A stretch of 64,000 nt of DNA from Siphonodentalium dalli (taxonomy: Eukaryota > Mollusca > Scaphopoda > Gadilida > Siphonodentaliidae): contig CP136068.1 of assembly GCA_032622095.1 (NCBI GenBank), positions 55,140,025 through 55,204,024 of the forward strand, in the 5' to 3' direction. Positions 59,897 to 64,000 of the stretch are shown one piece after another. The notes beneath the pieces were generated by a model, which did no database searches, had not been told where the DNA came from, and saw only the letters and a list, made by a program, of their open reading frames with translations. Position numbers and translations under genes: made by a program. The stretch's first letter is position 1. Every line of letters begins with the position of its first letter.

Positions 59897-60812
59897 TTTG
59901 CGGTTTTAGTAAACGCCTGATAAAAGTATTTCTATTGGGAATTTTTACACCAAATTTTCAGAGAATATAGAGTAAACACAGTACTATCGGAATATCGTAA
60001 AGGAGTTCTGTGCATTTGGGATTGATTAACCCTCAGACTGCCGAAGCTGTCGTCAATAAATTCGCTTTTTCGTGTTCGACGAAAATGAAACTTGTCTGTT
60101 TAAAGGTCCCATTTCGTGTCGAATGGTGAATTTGGCTGCAACAACACCCGTGATGTTTTACTTCAACTTTCAAAAGAGGAAGTTTGAACACATTTTGTAT
60201 TGTTTTTTTTTTTTTTGCCTAGAACAATATCCAATGATTGCGTCCATTAAAAACCTTCTTGCGCAAAAGCGCCGCTACACGATAAAGAGCGTTTTCATTT
60301 ACAATCGTTTTTACTCGTTTTCAAAACTGATGTATATTGTTTTGTGAATGCTCATTGGTCACGCTATTTATTTTACGTATTTTTTTCTGTTGTATTTGAA
60401 CATTTGTTACACAGGCTTCGCGATTATTAACTTCAACTGATAAGCGCCGACTGCGCAACGTATGCGCTCAACAGTTTGTCTCAAATAAATTGTTATAAAA
60501 ACACAGGTTTATGGCCGCGGACTTAAGCCGATTAAGTGTGATGTAATTTATCCATGAACTTGACAACTGGAGATTATATCACCATTCGACACGAAAATTG
60601 GACCTTTAAACAGACAAGTTTCATTTTCGTCGAACGCGAAAAAACGAATTTATTGACGGCAGCTTCGGCAGTCTGAGGGTTAATCAATCCCAAATGCACA
60701 GAACTCCTTTGCGATATTCCGATAGTACTGTGTTTACTCTATATTCTCTGAAAATTTGGTGTAAAATTTCCCAATAGAACGACTTTTATCAGGCGTTTAC
60801 TAAAACCGCAAA
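59897..60812. mobile_element. Foldback element FB-C with ~230 bp unique arms (916 bp)
   Basis: The left arm starts TTTGCGGTTTTAGTAAACGC and runs through TCAGAGAATATAGAGTAAAC, GGGATTGATTAACCCTCAGA, CTGCCGAAGCTGTCGTCAAT and TGAAACTTGTCTGTTTAAAG to about 60135. The right arm (about 60577-60812) is its reverse complement with a few per cent mismatches, ending GCGTTTACTAAAACCGCAAA. A loop of about 440 bp separates them. Unlike FB-A and FB-B the arms are not tandem repeats. I found no convincing target duplication (left flank CTCAATAC, right flank CTTATTCC). The 91-codon frame at 60072 is inside the arm and loop and is not a gene. Confidence 0.85.
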
Positions 60813-60849
60813 CTTATTCCCTTCCCTATATATTCCTTATTTTCAAAAA

Positions 60850-61095
60850 TGTCGCTTTCGGCTGACTTGACGGCATGGGTGTGTGGCCCGCCCCGAATAC
60901 CACATAGAAACACTCCGACCTCCACCCATCACCCCCCCCCCCCCAGTGGCACCACCCCGAGTGGTGAAAATTGGGTATGGACCATTTTCGAGAATGGTAA
61001 GGATTTCGACCGATTTGACGGAATGTGTGGGTGGCCCGCCCTAAATACCACCTAAAAACACTCCGAGCCACCACGTATCACCCCCGGGTGGTGGG
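60850..61095. repeat. Two-unit tandem repeat, ~160 bp, with C-run
   Basis: TTGACGGCATGGGTGTGTGG then CCCGCCCCGAATACCACATA and AAACACTCCGA (60865) recurs as TTGACGGAATGTGTGGGTGG then CCCGCCCTAAATACCACCTA and AAACACTCCGA (61015). The AGTGGC..CCACC context and the C-run sit between the units. It is non-coding. Confidence 0.75.
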
Positions 61096-61138
61096 CCTAC
61101 CTCCCAACCCAAAACATATAATAGCTTACTATATAGAG

Positions 61139-61174
61139 ACTGGGACTCATATAATATATAATATTAGTCCCAGC
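61139..61174. repeat. Dyad CTGGGACT...AGTCCCAG, copy 1
   Basis: CTGGGACTCATATAATATAT then AATATTAGTCCCAG, followed by CTACATGTAG, is an inverted repeat. A similar dyad lies 1.29 kb away at 62427-62463 in the same setting (AGTCCCAGCTACA follows both). The pair may mark the two ends of a larger element, but I see no target duplication. Confidence 0.6.
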
Positions 61175-61239
61175 TACATGTAGCTAGAAATGTGAACAGC
61201 AGACATCCTGAGATACAAACAATATATTTTATTGATTGT

Positions 61240-61655
61240 TTGATTTTCCAACCAGTATTTAGTGGGGGGAATGTGTTGTTTTTAGACCAACAGCAGTATA
61301 TTCTTCTACTTTTGGTCCAAAGTTTGGTCGGAATGGCTATCGGTTGAACAATTTAGGTTTAGAGGGTGTCAGGTTGGACATTTCATTTGGAAATGTTTGA
61401 GGTACCATTTGGAAAGTTCAACTGGGAGGGGGGGGGGGGGGTGCAAAGTAGTATTTCGAGAACACTTGACTTTGGTCTGGTTCAAGGTACGTACATTTGG
61501 AAATGTCAAGGTGGACAAACCCAAGTTTCCCAACCACCCACCAATGGGGACCATCTACATGTAGCCACCTCCCCGATTATAAGGTATAAGAACACATTGG
61601 CTACATGGATGCGACTAGAGATCTCCATTGTGGGGGGGGGGGGGGGTCTCCAACG
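61240..61655 (+). repeat. Diverged relative of the 34642-35733 / FB-A core family
   Basis: TTTGGTCCAAAGTTTGGTCG, GGAATGGCTATCGGTTGAAC, GGTTGGACATTTCATTTGGA, a G-run followed by GTGCAAAGTAG, and TTTGGTCTGGTTCAAGG parallel in order the strings of 27466-28350 (TTTGGACAGAAATGGTCATC, AGTTGGAAATT, G-run plus GTGCAAATGG, TTGGTCTGATTCTGAC). It is non-coding. Confidence 0.5.
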
Positions 61656-62426
61656 ATAACTTACTATTATTATCACAGTTAGTGGCCAAGACATAAATGC
61701 TATACGTGTAAGCATTCTCTCCAGTCAATTATTTACCAGATCGACATACTTCTAAGTTAGGAATGAAATAGACACGACAAGAGAAAAATGTAATCCTGTC
61801 CATTTTGGTCAATACATGTAGGCGATCACTACCATATATATGGTAATATAAATTTTTGCCTCAAGGCGACATATAATATTTCCGAATGCCATGCTACATG
61901 AAACTAAATATGAAATGTTCCAGATACCATAAAATCTCTTACAGGTACCGGTACTTAATCCGATCAGAGGGTCCCCATATAATCACATTCCAACAACAAC
62001 ATTTTTTGAAATGACGCTTCAGTTTCAGAATCTAATAATTGCCCAAAAATAATGAAAAACACCATCAACTATAGTATAAAATTGCACAAAACCTGTTATT
62101 TATCACCATTTTGTTCAACGAAATTTTACCGGTTTGTCAAATATCTGACACAAAAAGCCACTTGATTTTAGAGTTTAATATCCATCTTTGCCCGCAATTT
62201 GGTCAATGAAATTCTTCTCGTTGACTGTCTATTGGGCCACTATAATTAAAATAATAGATTTATAACATCGATATCTGATCACTCTGAGCTGTGGTGGGTG
62301 GGTTCCTCGACTCGAATCAAATATTTTTTACCCCCGAAGTCAAGGAAATAGTAATTTGCGACCGTTAATTCGGATTGAGTACCTTTAATATCTAACAGCA
62401 ACCATATCTCAACCCCACTACAATCT

Positions 62427-62463
62427 GGGACTAATATATGTTATACATGTATTAGTCCCAGCT
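62427..62463. repeat. Dyad CTGGGACT...AGTCCCAG, copy 2
   Basis: CTGGGACTAATATATGTTAT then ACATGTATTAGTCCCAG is followed by CTACAATC; CTACAATC also precedes it, so the dyad extends to GATTGTAG-type outer bases. It pairs with the similar dyad at 61139. Confidence 0.6.
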
Positions 62464-63295
62464 ACAATCAGTGAACCTGATGAATAATTTTAACAGCATC
62501 TGAAAATGAAAGAAACATCCCGCACCTTGTCTACGATATAATGAAAGCCATAATTGTAAATCAATCAGCTCTGCGTGTACCGGTATACATGTATATGTAC
62601 ACATATTGGACCCACATGAATTGCTATATTCTCCATATTAATTTAAAACGAGCGCACCACTTTAACAAACTCATTATTGAGTATTATATCAATAGCGATG
62701 TGTTTGTTAAAGTGGCAAGGTCATTTTAGATTTATACTCCTTTTAACATCAGTAGGCCTACACAATCATTCGTTGCATAACTTTCATTAAATTTTCCTAG
62801 TACTGAATATAAACAGTACTGGTACAACACTAGCAGTACTTGAACCGACCATACTGTAGGTGTCTGGCCTGTTTATTACCTTTTTAATTTGTTGATAGTT
62901 CATTCAGACAACATCCTCTAAGTTGCCTAATAATAGAGACAAACTAATAATAGTGATGGTGGGATTTTTTAGCTAAAATTAATAATAGTAACCACAGCAA
63001 TTTCACTCTATGTATCTTAGTGATCTGATCATGGGAAGTGTTCTCCAAATATAACAAGAAAACCATAGTCAGAAATGGTAACGCCACCAAGATCGTATTA
63101 TTAGCCATAAATATAAATAATAATACAATTATTCTATAAACTAGCTTTCAAATTTTATGCGGGAAATTTGCGTACTTCCATATTTCAAGTTTTCCCGTTT
63201 CTCGTGGCATACATTACTTTCATCAAACTGTCTTCTTTATTACACAAGCTGATAGGCCCGACTTCACCCGGGCTGTTTCACATCTGCTTTCCGGT
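62464..63295. other. No gene recognised
   Basis: This is AT-rich sequence with only short frames. A small dyad with GTTTGTTAAAGTGGCA (62701) and CCACTTTAACAAACTC (62657) flanks about 35 bp. Confidence 0.4.
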
Positions 63296-63299
63296 GAAA

Positions 63300-63830
63300 G
63301 GTGCGATTTGACCTTCAATTGACTATTTCGAAAGTCAAGGTCAGGTCAGGGTCATGATTTGTCCAGTCCAAAACACCCCCACCCGTAGAAAACTACCCAT
63401 AGGTATCAAATTTCGTCGAAATCCGTCCGTTTTACCCAACTTGACCTTTAATTAACAATTTTGAAGGTCAAGGTAAGGTCAGAGTCATGATTTGACCCGT
63501 CCAAAACACCCCCCCCCCCGACAAAAGTACCCATAGGTATCAAATTTCGTCGAAATCTATCCGTTTTATCCGAGTTGACCTTTGATTGGCCATATTGAAG
63601 GTCAAGGTCAGGCCGAGGTCACGATTTGACCCGTTCAAAACTCTCCTCGGACCAAAGTATCCCTAGGTATCAAATTTCGCCGAAATTTGTCCGTTTTACC
63701 CAAATTGACCTTGCATTGACAGTTTTAAAGGTCAAGGTCAGGTCGGGGTCACGATTTGACCCGTTCAAAACACTTCCCGGACACAAATACCCATAGGTAT
63801 CAAATTACGTTGAAATCTATGGAAAGCCGA
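63300..63830. repeat. 134 bp tandem repeat, four units
   Basis: Units start TTGACCTTNNATTGAC at 63308, about 63441, 63575 and 63708. Each then carries GAAGGTCAAGGTCAGGTC, GGGTCATGATTTGACCCGTC, CAAAACACYYCC, AAGTACCCATAGGTATCAAA, TTTCGTCGAAATC and CCGTTTTACCC. This is a common mollusc-style interspersed array. It ends at about 63830, where GGAAAGCCGAGGAGGAC begins unrelated sequence. Confidence 0.9.
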
Positions 63831-64000
63831 GGAGGACATGTTGGTTGCTAATTGCTAGATATACGACGCGGTATTTTGAAGGTGTTTCAAACTAGGAGAT
63901 AGAAGTATCTGCCTTTCAAATGGTGATGAATTATAGTAGTTTATTCAAATTTTATGGCATAAATTGTTATTAAAACCGTATATACTATAAAAAATTAATG

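Noticed and set aside
60072-60347. 91-codon forward frame
   Set aside because: It lies in the arm and loop of the FB-C inverted repeat, and the same arm is present reversed nearby.

Overview
The window looks like animal nuclear DNA, most likely from a marine bivalve or another mollusc. It has no operons and no long intact reading frames. AT-rich unique stretches are broken by many tandem arrays, inverted-repeat elements and decayed transposons. Several repeats have the style of known bivalve repeats: about 150-160 bp core units ending in an (ACAG)n(ACGG)n tetranucleotide, as in 'pearl' elements; a 134 bp 'TTGACCTT...AAGGTCAAGGTCA' array; and a neurohormone exon of the bursicon type. The assignment rests on recognition, not on a database search.

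Layout: 1-11160 is a satellite of about 36 bp monomers with a 2333 bp higher-order duplication. 11161-12763 is AT-rich sequence with a palindromic element and a lone hAT-like end. 12764-16515 is a near-identical tandem duplication (2 x 1876 bp). 16516-18440 is a pearl-like tandem array with a tetranucleotide tract. 18441-20645 holds decayed sequence and a 30 bp minisatellite. 20646-22060 (minus strand) is a broken Helitron-type PIF1 helicase with a plausible Helitron 3' end. 22061-25500 holds microsatellite and nested inverted-repeat sequence. 25500-29290 is a LINE 3' end split by a 3.1 kb foldback element (FB-A). 29590-31580 is a tandem repeat split by a second kind of foldback element (FB-B), followed by an FB-A relic. 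32655-33622 and 34642-35733 are two non-autonomous hAT-like elements with perfect 8 bp target duplications. 35816-43372 holds minisatellites, a 549 bp tandem duplication with hairpins, and a 29 bp satellite. 45734-46018 is the one convincing host exon, from a bursicon-beta-like cystine-knot hormone. 47079-47943 is a reverse-transcriptase scrap followed by a 41 bp minisatellite. 54950-59215 is a degraded LINE (endonuclease and RT) split by a second FB-B copy. 59897-60812 is a third foldback type (FB-C). 60850-63830 holds more tandem and dyad repeats.

The most interesting structure is the foldback system. FB-A arms are built of 9 bp GCGCTTTCG units and FB-B arms of 16 bp units carrying CCGAAG. 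Three insertions have reconstructable empty sites and short direct target repeats: FB-A in one LINE, FB-B in another LINE, FB-B in a tandem repeat. These look like mobile elements whose terminal inverted repeats are themselves minisatellites. I see no transposase in them, so they would have to be moved by an enzyme encoded elsewhere.
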